Below are positions 17,876-26,400 of a DNA stretch of 64,000 bases, in pieces (position 1 is the first letter of the stretch; every line of letters starts with the position of its first letter). Both the position numbers and the translations under genes were made by a program. This DNA is from Hungatella hathewayi. GTDB taxonomy: Bacteria > Bacillota > Clostridia > Lachnospirales > Lachnospiraceae. Below the pieces are notes generated by a model. The model ran no database searches and had not been told where the DNA came from. It saw only the letters and a list, made by a program, of their open reading frames with translations. Location: the NCBI GenBank assembly GCA_025149285.1, contig CP102274.1:3932001-3996000 (forward strand), in the 5' to 3' direction.

Positions 17876-18010
17876 TCAGATCAACATCCCATTATTAGGG
17901 CTTATAATTTGTCCTGTCATGGAATCCTGGACTTGAACCGTACAGATTAATTCCGCAATGTCTTCCGTTGTTGAAATCCTCTGTAATGGAATAATGCTTG
18001 CTAGAACAAA
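17876..18010 (-). pseudogene. C-terminal remnant of a short-chain dehydrogenase (SDR)
   Basis: A minus-strand frame ending at TGA 17878-17876 reads SIIPLQRISTTEDIAELICT then SMTGQIISPNNGMLI. This matches the SDR C-terminus (family pattern PLxRxGxPEEIAxxVxFL...ITGQxIxVDGG). An in-frame TAA precedes it and the Rossmann domain is missing. It is a dead fragment, probably a former partner of the HxlR regulator. Confidence 0.6.
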
Positions 18011-18033
18011 TTAGCGATATCTGTCAGAGATAT

Positions 18034-18687
18034 TTATCTATTTTGCAGTTCTATCCCATTCTCCTCTGGATAACATACCAGACGAATCAGTTCAGCACTC
18101 CCCGTTTCTTCTTCATGCAGTTGTATCGATAGTTCTGTACATAACCTATTTTCCTGGTTATAAACACAGTAATTCAAAATAGGTGATGACAACGCATTTG
18201 ATATCATAAGCTCACTGCCATCTGTATCGTAAAGTTTCCCGCTGCTATCCTTCCAGTAATCCGGAATCCAATATACATCATTATCTCTAATGAAAATTGT
18301 TTCAAGACCAGTCCCCATATCCTCAATATTCAGTTCATAATGGTAGCCTTCTTTCGCAACCATCTGCAAAGTATAGCCTTCCCCCAATGGTGTCTCCGTT
18401 CTGGTCAACGAAAATACTCTCCCTGAACCTATGTCCAATACCTCTTTTCCAGAAACATCTTTCGCATACACCGTCAAAGGAAGCAGCCCCCTCTCATTGG
18501 ATATGTGGGAATCGTTGCTTAATGGGAAGACAATACTGGCGATTACAACAGCACCCACAAGAATTCCATTCCTCAGTCGCGCCTGTTTTCTTCTCTTTTG
18601 TGCAATCGTCCTGCCGTTTCTAAGAATTCTTTGTTTCACCTGGTCATCTAAAACCATTTCCTCTGGTAAATCAGATAGTTTTCTCAT
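18034..18687 (-). CDS. membrane-anchored anti-sigma factor-like protein, 217 aa
   Basis: A cytoplasmic N-terminal segment of about 38 residues is followed by one transmembrane helix (GILVGAVVIASIVFPL) and a long extracytoplasmic domain (DUF4179-type organisation, family-level guess). The ATG overlaps the stop of the ECF sigma gene as ATGA, the usual sigma/anti-sigma coupling. I infer that it sequesters the sigma factor until an envelope signal arrives; no specific sigma-binding motif is visible. Confidence 0.7.
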   Translation of the reverse strand: MRKLSDLPEEMVLDDQVKQRILRNGRTIAQKRRKQARLRNGILVGAVVIASIVFPLSNDSHISNERGLLPLTVYAKDVSGKEVLDIGSGRVFSLTRTETPLGEGYTLQMVAKEGYHYELNIEDMGTGLETIFIRDNDVYWIPDYWKDSSGKLYDTDGSELMISNALSSPILNYCVYNQENRLCTELSIQLHEEETGSAELIRLVCYPEENGIELQNR

Positions 18688-19142
18688 TGTCTCACTCCTA
18701 ACTGCCTGCTTAATTCCTCACGGCCTCTCTGAAGTCTCTTTTTGATTGCTGACTCCGATATTTTTAGCATTGCTGATATCTCTTTTATGGAATATCCCTC
18801 GACAGCAAATAATATCAAAACCTCCTTTGATTTGCCTCGCAGCCGGGAAATCTCATGTAACAGTTCCCATTCTTTGAATGAATCAATCTTAATAGGAATC
18901 TCCTCAAGCTCATACTGCGGATGTCGCTTCCAAAAACGTATCTGATTCTTACAAATATTGATACATACCCTCAACAGCCATGCCTTTCCATGTTCTTCAT
19001 CAGCAAACTTTGGCTTTTTTACAAGCATACGCACATAAGTTTCCTGTACCGCATCCTCGGCATCATGAGTATTCGACAGCATAAAAAAAGCCATCCGGTA
19101 TATCTGATCCATATATTTCAAAAATAATTCTTCTCTATCCAT
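18684..19142 (-). CDS. ECF-type RNA polymerase sigma factor, 152 aa
   Basis: Region 2 spans YMDQIYRMAFFMLSNTHDAE and DAVQETYVRML, and region 4 spans EISRLRGKSKEVLILFAVEG and YSIKEISAMLKISESAIKKR, a helix-turn-helix for -35 recognition. Start is ATG 19142 with GAGGTG upstream; the in-frame reading further upstream lacks a ribosome site. It forms an operon with the anti-sigma gene. ECF factors normally drive their own promoter, but I could not identify the -35 AAC-type element with confidence. Confidence 0.9.
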   Translation of the reverse strand: MDREELFLKYMDQIYRMAFFMLSNTHDAEDAVQETYVRMLVKKPKFADEEHGKAWLLRVCINICKNQIRFWKRHPQYELEEIPIKIDSFKEWELLHEISRLRGKSKEVLILFAVEGYSIKEISAMLKISESAIKKRLQRGREELSRQLGVRQ

Positions 19143-19247
19143 TAGCACTTGCACCTCTATAATAGTACACACCAAATAAGCCTCTTTCGTGACATTATAT
19201 TTTTATTTTAGCATACTGCTGGACCTGTTCCGTTATTTTAATAGTAA

Positions 19248-19300
19248 TTGACAAATCAGCTAAATTAATGCTACAATACATACGACTAATATAATTAGTC
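19248..19300 (+). promoter_or_regulatory. promoter and BlaI-type operator of the blaI/blaR1-like pair
   Basis: TTGACA (19248-19253) and TACAAT (19272-19277) are 18 nt apart. Just downstream, over the expected start of transcription, lies GACTAATATAATTAGTC (19284-19300), arms GACTAAT/ATTAGTC around a 3-nt centre. This is the position of autoregulatory BlaI/MecI operators. A very similar site occurs at 22280-22296. Confidence 0.75.
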
Positions 19301-19324
19301 ATAAAATATTTTGGGGGAAATTTT

Positions 19325-19681
19325 ATGAAGCAAAACTTAACTCCTGCAGAGCAGGCAATTATGGAGATTTTGTGGAAAAATAATCACTGGATGACGATCA
19401 GTGAGTTAATCGAGATTTTTGAACACTTAGGTAAAGATTGGAAACGCCAGACAGTAAATACATTTTTAGCTCGATTAATAGAAAAAGGTCTTGTTGTAAA
19501 AAACGGTAGAAAGTATTTCTATACTTATACCAAAGATGAGTATGAAGCGCAGATCGCTTCGGAAATGCTCAAGACCCTTTATGGAGGATCTTTAAAGAAT
19601 TTTATAGCTGCTCTGTCTGGCAACCATACCTTAACCGATGAAAATTTAAAAGAGTTAAGGGAATATCTAGATAATTTTTAA
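19325..19681 (+). CDS. BlaI/MecI/CopY-family repressor, 118 aa
   Basis: Winged-helix repressor. N-terminal domain LTPAEQAIMEILWKNNHWMT, ELIEIF..., and the wing TVNTFLARLIEKGLVVKNGR match the family closely, followed by YTYTKDEYEAQIASEMLKTL, the dimerisation/cleavage region. It is the first gene of a two-gene plus-strand operon with a BlaR1-like protease and probably represses its own promoter. GGGGGAAATTTT precedes the ATG. The inducing signal is unknown. Confidence 0.92.
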   Translation: MKQNLTPAEQAIMEILWKNNHWMTISELIEIFEHLGKDWKRQTVNTFLARLIEKGLVVKNGRKYFYTYTKDEYEAQIASEMLKTLYGGSLKNFIAALSGNHTLTDENLKELREYLDNF

Positions 19682-19702
19682 CTACTAAGCGGGGTACGAA
19701 TC

Positions 19703-21004
19703 TTGAACATAATTTTTACTATGTGCTTCACTGGAAGCACCTTATTTTTATTATACTTATTAGCCATCAAAGTTTTTAAAAATAATTTAAGTAACCGTTG
19801 GAAATATGTTATATTGAAATTTGTACTCCTTTTTTTTCTTACTCCATTAGGTTTTTTTAAACTGCTTCTACCTAAGTTGGAAAAACTGTCAGAGTTCCAA
19901 TTATCCGGAGATTTGCCGATTATGGTATCAACCCCTGATGGAATTTATCCAAATTTTACATATCAAACCAATAAAACTGTTGTAATTATATGGATTGTTA
20001 CGGCAATTATTATATTCATTTGGCAACAACTAAAATATTTCCATTTAAAAAAATTAGTAAAACAGTCCATGACAGATATTGTTGATTTAAATATATTAAG
20101 TTTTATTGATTATTGTCGCCATAATATGGGGATAAAAAGAAAAGTCCAGGTTTTTTATTCAAACTACCTAGGTCCTTTTACAACAGGATTTTTTTCACCC
20201 GTGATCGTTCTTCCCACTGGTTTGCCCTTTGAAAAACAAAAACTTATTATCAAACATGAGATGGTTCATATTCATCGCTGTGATACACTTTTTTTATTTC
20301 TAAGACATCTCGTTGCTTGCTTTTACTGGTTCAATCCCTTGGCTTATCTTTTTGAAGCTCAAGTTGAAAAAATAGTGGAAGCTTCATGCGATGAATCTGT
20401 TATCCGCGATATGAGTCAAAAAGAACGTAAAGCTTATGCTTTGCTTATTATAGATATGGCTGCATATGACGTGCAATATCGCAGAACTTATGCATCTTCA
20501 TTTAGTAACTCAACCACTAGTCTAAAAGAAAGGATGGATATTATTATGACTCCACCAAAAACAAAGAAATTTAGCAGAAAATTATCTGTAATACTCACCT
20601 CATGTATGGTTTTATGCAGTAGTTTTACTTCTTTTGCCTACCAGCCATCAACAGAGCTTGATATGCTTGGAACTTTTTCAACGAATCCTTTATCTAATAT
20701 TAATTCCTCTGACACTGTAGTTTTTCAAAGTGGGGACTTTCAACCCGAGAATCAATATGGGCCTATTTTGTATAATAACCAATTTACCGATATTAATGGA
20801 AATATTTATAACATTGATTCCGACCGTTCCAGTTATGCGACCTGTGAACATAATTATATTGATGGGACGCTTTCAAGACATACAAAAAAAAGTGATGGCA
20901 GCTGCATTACAAAATTCTATGATTCTCAGCGCTGCACTAATTGCGGTCAATTAATAGTGGGCGAATTAATTAATACAGAGACATATACAAAATGTCCTCA
21001 TTGA
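19703..21004 (+). CDS. BlaR1/MecR1-like M56 metalloprotease sensor, 433 aa
   Basis: Membrane zinc protease that normally cleaves or inactivates the BlaI partner. Hydrophobic segments lie near residues 3-23, 35-57, 92-109 and 293-312. The zinc site HEMVH (185-189) is followed by EASCDESVI, the third-ligand region. The usual penicillin-binding domain after the last helix is missing. Instead about 115 residues end in a Cys/His-rich tail (CEHNYIDG..., CTNCGQLIVGE..., TKCPH). Translation probably starts at TTG 19703 after GCGGGG. The ligand sensed is therefore probably not a beta-lactam. Confidence 0.85.
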   Translation: MNIIFTMCFTGSTLFLLYLLAIKVFKNNLSNRWKYVILKFVLLFFLTPLGFFKLLLPKLEKLSEFQLSGDLPIMVSTPDGIYPNFTYQTNKTVVIIWIVTAIIIFIWQQLKYFHLKKLVKQSMTDIVDLNILSFIDYCRHNMGIKRKVQVFYSNYLGPFTTGFFSPVIVLPTGLPFEKQKLIIKHEMVHIHRCDTLFLFLRHLVACFYWFNPLAYLFEAQVEKIVEASCDESVIRDMSQKERKAYALLIIDMAAYDVQYRRTYASSFSNSTTSLKERMDIIMTPPKTKKFSRKLSVILTSCMVLCSSFTSFAYQPSTELDMLGTFSTNPLSNINSSDTVVFQSGDFQPENQYGPILYNNQFTDINGNIYNIDSDRSSYATCEHNYIDGTLSRHTKKSDGSCITKFYDSQRCTNCGQLIVGELINTETYTKCPH

Positions 21005-21028
21005 TGATATCTAATTTTTTCTATTAAG

Positions 21029-21069
21029 AAACACAGGTCTTGAATTTCCAACAAGATTCTGTGTTTTTT
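21029..21069 (+). terminator. terminator after blaR1-like gene
   Basis: AAACACAG..CTTG and CAAG.TCTGTGTTT form a stem around AATTTCCAA, followed by a run of T (GTGTTTTTTA). It lies about 25 nt after the stop of the protease gene. Confidence 0.8.
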
Positions 21070-21090
21070 ATTTATAAGAATTCAATGCTC

Positions 21091-21420
21091 TTAGGGCAGC
21101 CAGGATTTCCCCTTTAGGATCTCTCCCGAATCATCTTCAAATAAAGTCGTGCAAACGGCGTAAAAGCCATCATACCTTGCTTCCTCCACAATCTTTTGTT
21201 CATCCAGAACATATAAGATGTCTACGGTCTCTCCATCATTTGTAACTGCTGATTTATCAATGAATCTTGCAGGATCATTCGGATTTTTCCATGTTTTCTT
21301 ATGATTTCCGCCTGCAAGTATGGCTTTTGTCCGCTCCACCTGCTTTTCTCTGAGTTCTCTCTGGTACTCCCGCGAGTTTAGAAACCATTTCATGTGTTTT
21401 TCCTATACCTCGACCAAAAG
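21091..21420 (-). pseudogene. IS1634/IS4-type transposase fragment
   Basis: The frame from 21393 encodes REYQRELREKQVERTKAILA, then ARFIDKSAVTNDGE and DEQKIVEEARYDGFYAVCTT. This is the mid-region of IS1634-family DDE transposases, whose usual pattern is KYDGFYAVCTNLE. It stops after about 100 residues (GKSWLP), and neither end of the protein nor recognisable terminal repeats remain. It is IS debris between the bla-like operon and the conjugative element. Confidence 0.65.
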
Positions 21421-21790
21421 AAGGTACTGTTCCCTCTGCGAAAAATGTAACTTGATCTGTTCTGTTTTTAAAGGAAATCGATACAGCAAACTGGACACCC
21501 CCCTGCGTCTGCAATGGTTATTTCGACAGGCACAGCTGTACCCTGAAGAATCAGTCCTACTTTACATGATAAATGCGTAAAACAGCCCTACTTTACATTT
21601 TTTGCAAAATAGGGCTGATTGAGTTGCATTTAATTTGATAAAGTTGCATTAATTTTGAAATTTAACCCTTTTCACATTTTTTTAATGTGACTGGTGGAAT
21701 TTACTCTTGCACTGAAATTTACTTTTTCAAGTCAGCAAACAAATACTCTCCCTTTGAAGAACCATATCTGTTTAATGCTTCAACGGTAGT
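21421..21790. other. degraded AT-rich stretch with short repeats
   Basis: No convincing gene. There is a direct repeat CCTACTTTACAT at 21556-21567 and 21587-21598, and the second copy lies within a hairpin CAGCCCT (21583-21589)/AGGGCTG (21611-21617). GTTGCATTTAATTT and GTTGCATTAATTTT follow as a pair. These may be remains of insertion-sequence ends or terminators. Confidence 0.35.
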
Positions 21791-21910
21791 TTAACGTTTA
21801 TGTTCTTTAATATACTTGATACAGCAGATAATAATACAAATTAACGCACTAAATTCCAAGATTTTTAATATTACAGAAAAAATCAATGTTAATAACGGAA
21901 TATATTGCAT
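21791..21910 (-). CDS. 39-aa hydrophobic peptide
   Basis: ATG 21910 follows GTGAGGTAGTAGC, a plausible ribosome site. The product starts MQYIPLLTLIFSVILKILEF, continues SALICIIICCIKYI and ends KEHKR: almost entirely one or two membrane helices with a basic tail and three Cys. It lies downstream of the second BlaI-like operator (22280-22328) on the same strand. I recognise no family; small toxins, regulatory peptides or junk ORFs can all look like this. Confidence 0.45.
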   Translation of the reverse strand: MQYIPLLTLIFSVILKILEFSALICIIICCIKYIKEHKR

Positions 21911-21974
21911 GCTACTACCTCACTTATAAAAGATAAAAAACATAGAAGGAAATGACAGCTTAATTTTATATATA

Positions 21975-22208
21975 CTAAACACTAAGAGTTGTGTCAACAC
22001 ATATTTTATTACGATTATCACCAGAGTTACCCGGAGAATACATTAACATTTCAACATAGCAGTTCATTGTATATTGGCCGCCCACGTCAAAAGTTTCATA
22101 GCCATCAATGAGATATTCTTCATCAGTCATCTTAATTGTATAGCTTGAACTTTTATCCGTTATGGAAGCCCCTTGTGGATGAACTGCTGTTATTGTGGAA
22201 CCTATCAC
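21975..22208 (-). pseudogene. 77-codon fragment of an unrecognised, probably secreted protein
   Basis: The open frame ends at TAG 21977-21975 and reads STITAVHPQGASITDKSSSY and EEYLIDGYETFDVGGQYTMN. It is beta-rich and polar like an exported domain. The only start is GTG 22208 without a ribosome site, and the frame is open a few codons further back to a TAA. I therefore read it as the 3' part of a gene that lost its beginning, now placed close behind a regulated promoter. Confidence 0.35.
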
Positions 22209-22279
22209 ACGAAATCTCTGAAAATAGGATCGGTCTTACAAATACCTGCACATCTTGGCGGAATTAAAGTGTTAAAAAC

Positions 22280-22328
22280 GACTAATTATTATAGTCATTA
22301 TGTTAGCACCTTTTTTTACTATTGTCAA
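22280..22328 (-). promoter_or_regulatory. second BlaI-like operator with minus-strand promoter
   Basis: On the minus strand TTGACA (22328-22323) and TAACAT (22305-22300) are 17 nt apart. GACTAATTATTATAGTC (22280-22296 on the plus strand) covers the start region. Compared with the operator at 19284-19300, the outer letters CGACTAAT and TAGTCAT are identical and only the centre differs. It probably binds the same repressor and would control the two small ORFs at 21791-22208. Confidence 0.6.
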
Positions 22329-22414
22329 TACAATTACTTATAAAACATCGCCGGTGACGTATCCCTCTCTTCTCAACACACACTGGATACCGGTTCTATT
22401 TTTTCATTTACAGG

Positions 22415-22819
22415 CTATTCAAAGATCAAGAACTGGTCTTCTACAACTATATTCTGGTCCGTCAAAACAACTTCACATGCCTGCCCTTCAATCTCTTCCC
22501 AACTCAACCCGGTAAAATTGTGGATACAGGTAATCAGGGAACTCCCCTGTTCCATGTACAGATAAACCTTTGTTTCGGCATCAAAAAACATATAAAAATC
22601 AAAATCTGGTTCAAAGTTACCGTCTTTATCATCTTCATATTTTTCGTACCAGACGCCGCTATGTATTTCCAATCCAAGCCCCCGGAGAATCAAGTAGTTT
22701 TTATCCAGCCAAACCTGGTGTTCCTCATCTTCCTCAAAAAGAAAGTTTTCCGTTTCCCACTCCTCATTCTCCATCAGTTCTTCCAGGTTTCCTATGGTAA
22801 TTTTGATTTTCTTCTCCAT
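22415..22819 (-). CDS. hypothetical acidic protein, 134 aa
   Basis: Starts at ATG 22819 (MEKKIKITIG) shortly after the SpoVG-like gene, with AAGGTAG upstream. It is strongly acidic and rich in aromatic residues (EDEEHQVWLDKNYLILRG, FDFYMFFDAETKVYLYMEQG). There are no membrane segments. It appears to be the last gene of the conjugative-element transcript in this direction. I do not recognise a domain. Confidence 0.7.
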   Translation of the reverse strand: MEKKIKITIGNLEELMENEEWETENFLFEEDEEHQVWLDKNYLILRGLGLEIHSGVWYEKYEDDKDGNFEPDFDFYMFFDAETKVYLYMEQGSSLITCIHNFTGLSWEEIEGQACEVVLTDQNIVVEDQFLIFE

Positions 22820-22823
22820 ATAA

Positions 22824-23441
22824 CTACCTTGCCTTTTCTTTCGCAGTCCGCTGCTTATCCAGATTCTGTTCATACTGTTTCATGATATCTCCGTACAGCG
22901 TGTCATGAAAATCCTTTGTTACCGGATATGCAATATCCTGATATTCTGCCTTACCGTCGATCATCCTTCTTTGGGAAGGCATGGCTACAAAGTTATTCCC
23001 GGCAAAGGATCTTTTCACAGAGATCTGATTGACTACAAATACATCATCAATCACCAGTCTGGCAAATGCTTTCGTGGCACAGGATAAATCTTTGTTGTTT
23101 ACCACCTGAACGTAATACTCAAAACCCGTGTCCCCATATTCAAGGTCAACCTCATTTCTTCCATCTTCCCGATTCTGATACGCCTCTAAGATCTCCCCCC
23201 GTAACAGGGTGCTAAAATCCGTAGTTTTGGGGAAGAATACATCGCTGTATATCAGCTTGTTATCCTCCCCCCTTTCACCTGTAGGATACTGTGGCATACT
23301 TACGTAAAGATTCCCTGCTTTTCCTTCCCTGACTGTGATACCTGTCACCTTAAAGCAGTCTCCAAACGTCACCGCAGCAAACGCCCTCAATTTTGTGTCC
23401 TTTTCTGTTGATACTTCATAAATATTTACTGTGTATTTCAT
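22824..23441 (-). CDS. double SpoVG-domain protein, 205 aa
   Basis: Two copies of the SpoVG fold lie in tandem. The first runs from KYTVNIYEV through LRAFAAVTFGDCFKVTGITV and NLYVSMPQYP to TDFSTLLRGEILEAY. The second runs from FEYYVQVV through CATKAFARLVIDDVFVVNQI and NFVAMPSQRR to TKDFHDTLYGDIMKQY. SpoVG proteins (~95 aa each) are nucleic-acid-binding regulators. Mobile elements of this group often carry them, but two fused copies are less usual. ATG 23441 fits AAAAGGAGA better than the ATG six bases upstream. It follows the giant helicase gene by 25 nt. Confidence 0.85.
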   Translation of the reverse strand: MKYTVNIYEVSTEKDTKLRAFAAVTFGDCFKVTGITVREGKAGNLYVSMPQYPTGERGEDNKLIYSDVFFPKTTDFSTLLRGEILEAYQNREDGRNEVDLEYGDTGFEYYVQVVNNKDLSCATKAFARLVIDDVFVVNQISVKRSFAGNNFVAMPSQRRMIDGKAEYQDIAYPVTKDFHDTLYGDIMKQYEQNLDKQRTAKEKAR

Positions 23442-23466
23442 ATTCATTCTCCTTTTCTACATAAAA

Positions 23467-26400
23467 TCATCTGGCCACTGCCTGTTCCGGAAGATTATCT
23501 GTCACCACCAGTTCCTCTCCCTCTTCTTTGATTTCCAATTCATCATTGATTTCTTTTTGGCGGACCAGCTTCTGTCTCAGCTCCAACTCATATGTAAAGG
23601 TCTTATTAAATTCTTTTTTGGACTCCTCCATATTTCTCTTGTACTGCTCTAAGTTTTCTTTGTGTGCGGCGACTCTCTTTTCCAGTCCACTCAATAAATT
23701 TTCAAGACGGACCATATTTCCGGAGGCACTGCTGCTCATATCTGCTGTATACTTCATATTTCCACATAACTGCATGGTACAGTCGGAAAATTTCTTATTG
23801 ATCACCACATCAAATCCTTTGTAGGTCCCTATTTTACGGCTTTCCATACTATCAAGCGATTGTCCGATCTCTAAAAGAAGACTGCCTGCCGCTTCACGCT
23901 CATCATATGTATGTCCATTCAATGTGATCAGAAAATCCGGTTCCATCGCAAGTTCATTGTCCCGTTTGCGGATATCCTTTTCTATACCGAACAGCCGGTT
24001 TTCAGTCTCTGAAATTAATTTGGGATACTTAAAAAGAAAGTTATCCTGATGAGCATAGCGCTGACTTTCATAATTTGCCTTTAACATCTGCAGACGTGCA
24101 ACCTCTGTGTCAACTTCTGTTTTTTCCATAATCAGGGGATTCCCAGAAGCGATAGCCTTAATTTCTGCAAAAGATAAAACCGTTTCATCTACGTCCTGAC
24201 ATTCTCTCTCCACTGTCTTATTGGTCATGATCTGGGAGATAAACCGCTGTTTATTTTCCACAATTCCCCAAAGGTAACTATCGAACGTCTTTTTTGTGAT
24301 ATAGCGGTAAATGCTGACCTCTTCGTTATCATTACCCTGGCGTATGATACGCCCTTCTCTCTGTAGGCTAAGTACCCAGCGCCTTGCCATATTGCTATGG
24401 TAGGTTTCCAAATACTCGCCCCCGAACCGTACTTACAACTCTCGCTGTATACGGCTCTCCGTTTATAAACTCAATTTAACTGTCCACAGTGTAATTTCTT
24501 ATGACATTCTCTACACAAAGCTATTGTTTTGCGATTTCTTGCTATCATAAGAGCTTCCCAAAAAGTTTTACCTTGTAAATCTTTAAGCCGATGAACGTGA
24601 TGAATTTCTATGGGAGTATTAGTTTTTCCGCACAGCTCACATTCTCTGGCTTTTAATCTGTCGATTAGCTTTGTACTGCTGAAATATTTAATTGTATTTG
24701 GAACTAAGTCTGCATTAGATTGAAATACTTTTTTCTGCCGTTTGAAACCTTCGTTATAAAATACTCTCATTTTCTCAAATCCTTTGGAATTACGGAATTT
24801 TACAGCAAAATCTTTACCTACTCTGAATTTTCCGATTACTTTTGAAATTGATGTTCTGTATTTTGTGCCGTAGGTTTTGTACATACTGTATTCCATAATA
24901 TATTTGTAGCTGTTGATGATTGAGCTGTTATTGGCTATACAATAATAATTGTAAAATCCTCGTATCATACTGTTGTAATAATCGAGTATTTCCAAATCAT
25001 CACAGTTTTTCAATCTGTATATTGCTTTTGGCTTCCAGATTTCTTTTCCATTATGGTAGATTAGCTTCATAGCACCTGTATCAATTAAATGTTTCTTGAT
25101 TGTATCGCTTGAAACCTCCAGTACAATTCTGCCCATATAATTACGAACAAGCTTGCCTGTTTTATCTCTTTTGGTCAGGTTGCTATGCCGTACTCTGATT
25201 TCATAGCTGAGAAATTTCGCACTTTTTTGAGCATTGGTAATCAGCGTTTTTTCTTCCGATAACTCCAACTGTAATTTTTCATTAAGAAAATTCTTAAAAT
25301 CTTCTTTGATTTTCTTACAGTCCTCTTTCGAGCCGATAACTCCGCACAGCCAATCGTCAGCATATCTGACATAAACCAGCCTTGCATATTTGTTATCCAT
25401 AGGGTCACTTTGTGGAATAGTCACCCGCTCTTTTTCCAACTGCCTTATGAGTGCAATCGCACTTTCTCTTTCATAGTCGCCATTTGCATTTTTCAATGCT
25501 GTTCTGGCTTTGCTTAATTCGACTTCGTTCTTGCGGTACTCTTTTGTACGCATACGCTTTTTGCCTTTGTTAAACTTTTGGACATACTCATTTACATACT
25601 TATCAAATTTATCCAAATAGATGTTTGCAAGAATAGGACTGATAATGCCACCCTGCGGTGTTCCCGAATAAGTGTTATGAAAGGTCCATTTTTCAATATA
25701 GCCTGCGTTCAGAAATTTTCTTATCAATCGAAGAAATCTTTCGTCATTTATGCGTTCTCTTAAAATTCCAATCAGCGTATCATGGTTGATATTATCGAAA
25801 AAGCCTTTAATATCTCCCTCGATAAACCATTTCACACCCGTGAAAGTTCTTTGAATTTCATTGAGTGCCGTATGACAGCTTCTGTTTGGTCTGAACCCAT
25901 GAGAGGTATTTTCAAAATGTCCTTCATAGATGGCTTCTAAAATCATTCTGATGACTTCTTGAAGCAATTTATCCTCAAAGGACGGTATTCCAAGTGGACG
26001 CATTTTTCCGTTCTTCTTTGGAATATAGGTTCTTCTTGCAGGTTTTGGTTGATAGCTTTCATCTTTGAGCGAAACTATGATTTTTCGTATTCTTTCGACA
26101 CTCATACCGTCAACAGTTTGGTTGTCAGTACCTTTTGTCATACTTCCGTCATTGGAATAAATGCTTTGATAAGCGGTTAAGTACAGTTCCTCATTGTAGA
26201 GCAAACGGTATAAACGCTCGTATTTGTAATCTTTTTGGTTACTGTGTTTTGTTAAGCTGATTAACACATTTTCAGGATTTCTCATAATGTATCGCACATT
26301 ATCCTTTCTATATTGTTAATGTTATAAACTGCCTTCCTTCGCCATGTAAGTGTCATTAGCACTCTCGGACTACTATGAAGGCTCCGTTACCATATCGAAT

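Noticed and set aside
17930..17960. tRNA-like string (TGGACTTGAACC...) near 17.93 kb
   Set aside because: No cloverleaf partner arms; the sequence is explained on the other strand as an SDR C-terminus.
22000..22420. Element end (att site) in the 22.0-22.4 kb zone
   Set aside because: No integrase, no convincing direct repeat or tRNA end could be matched within the window, so an end cannot be claimed.
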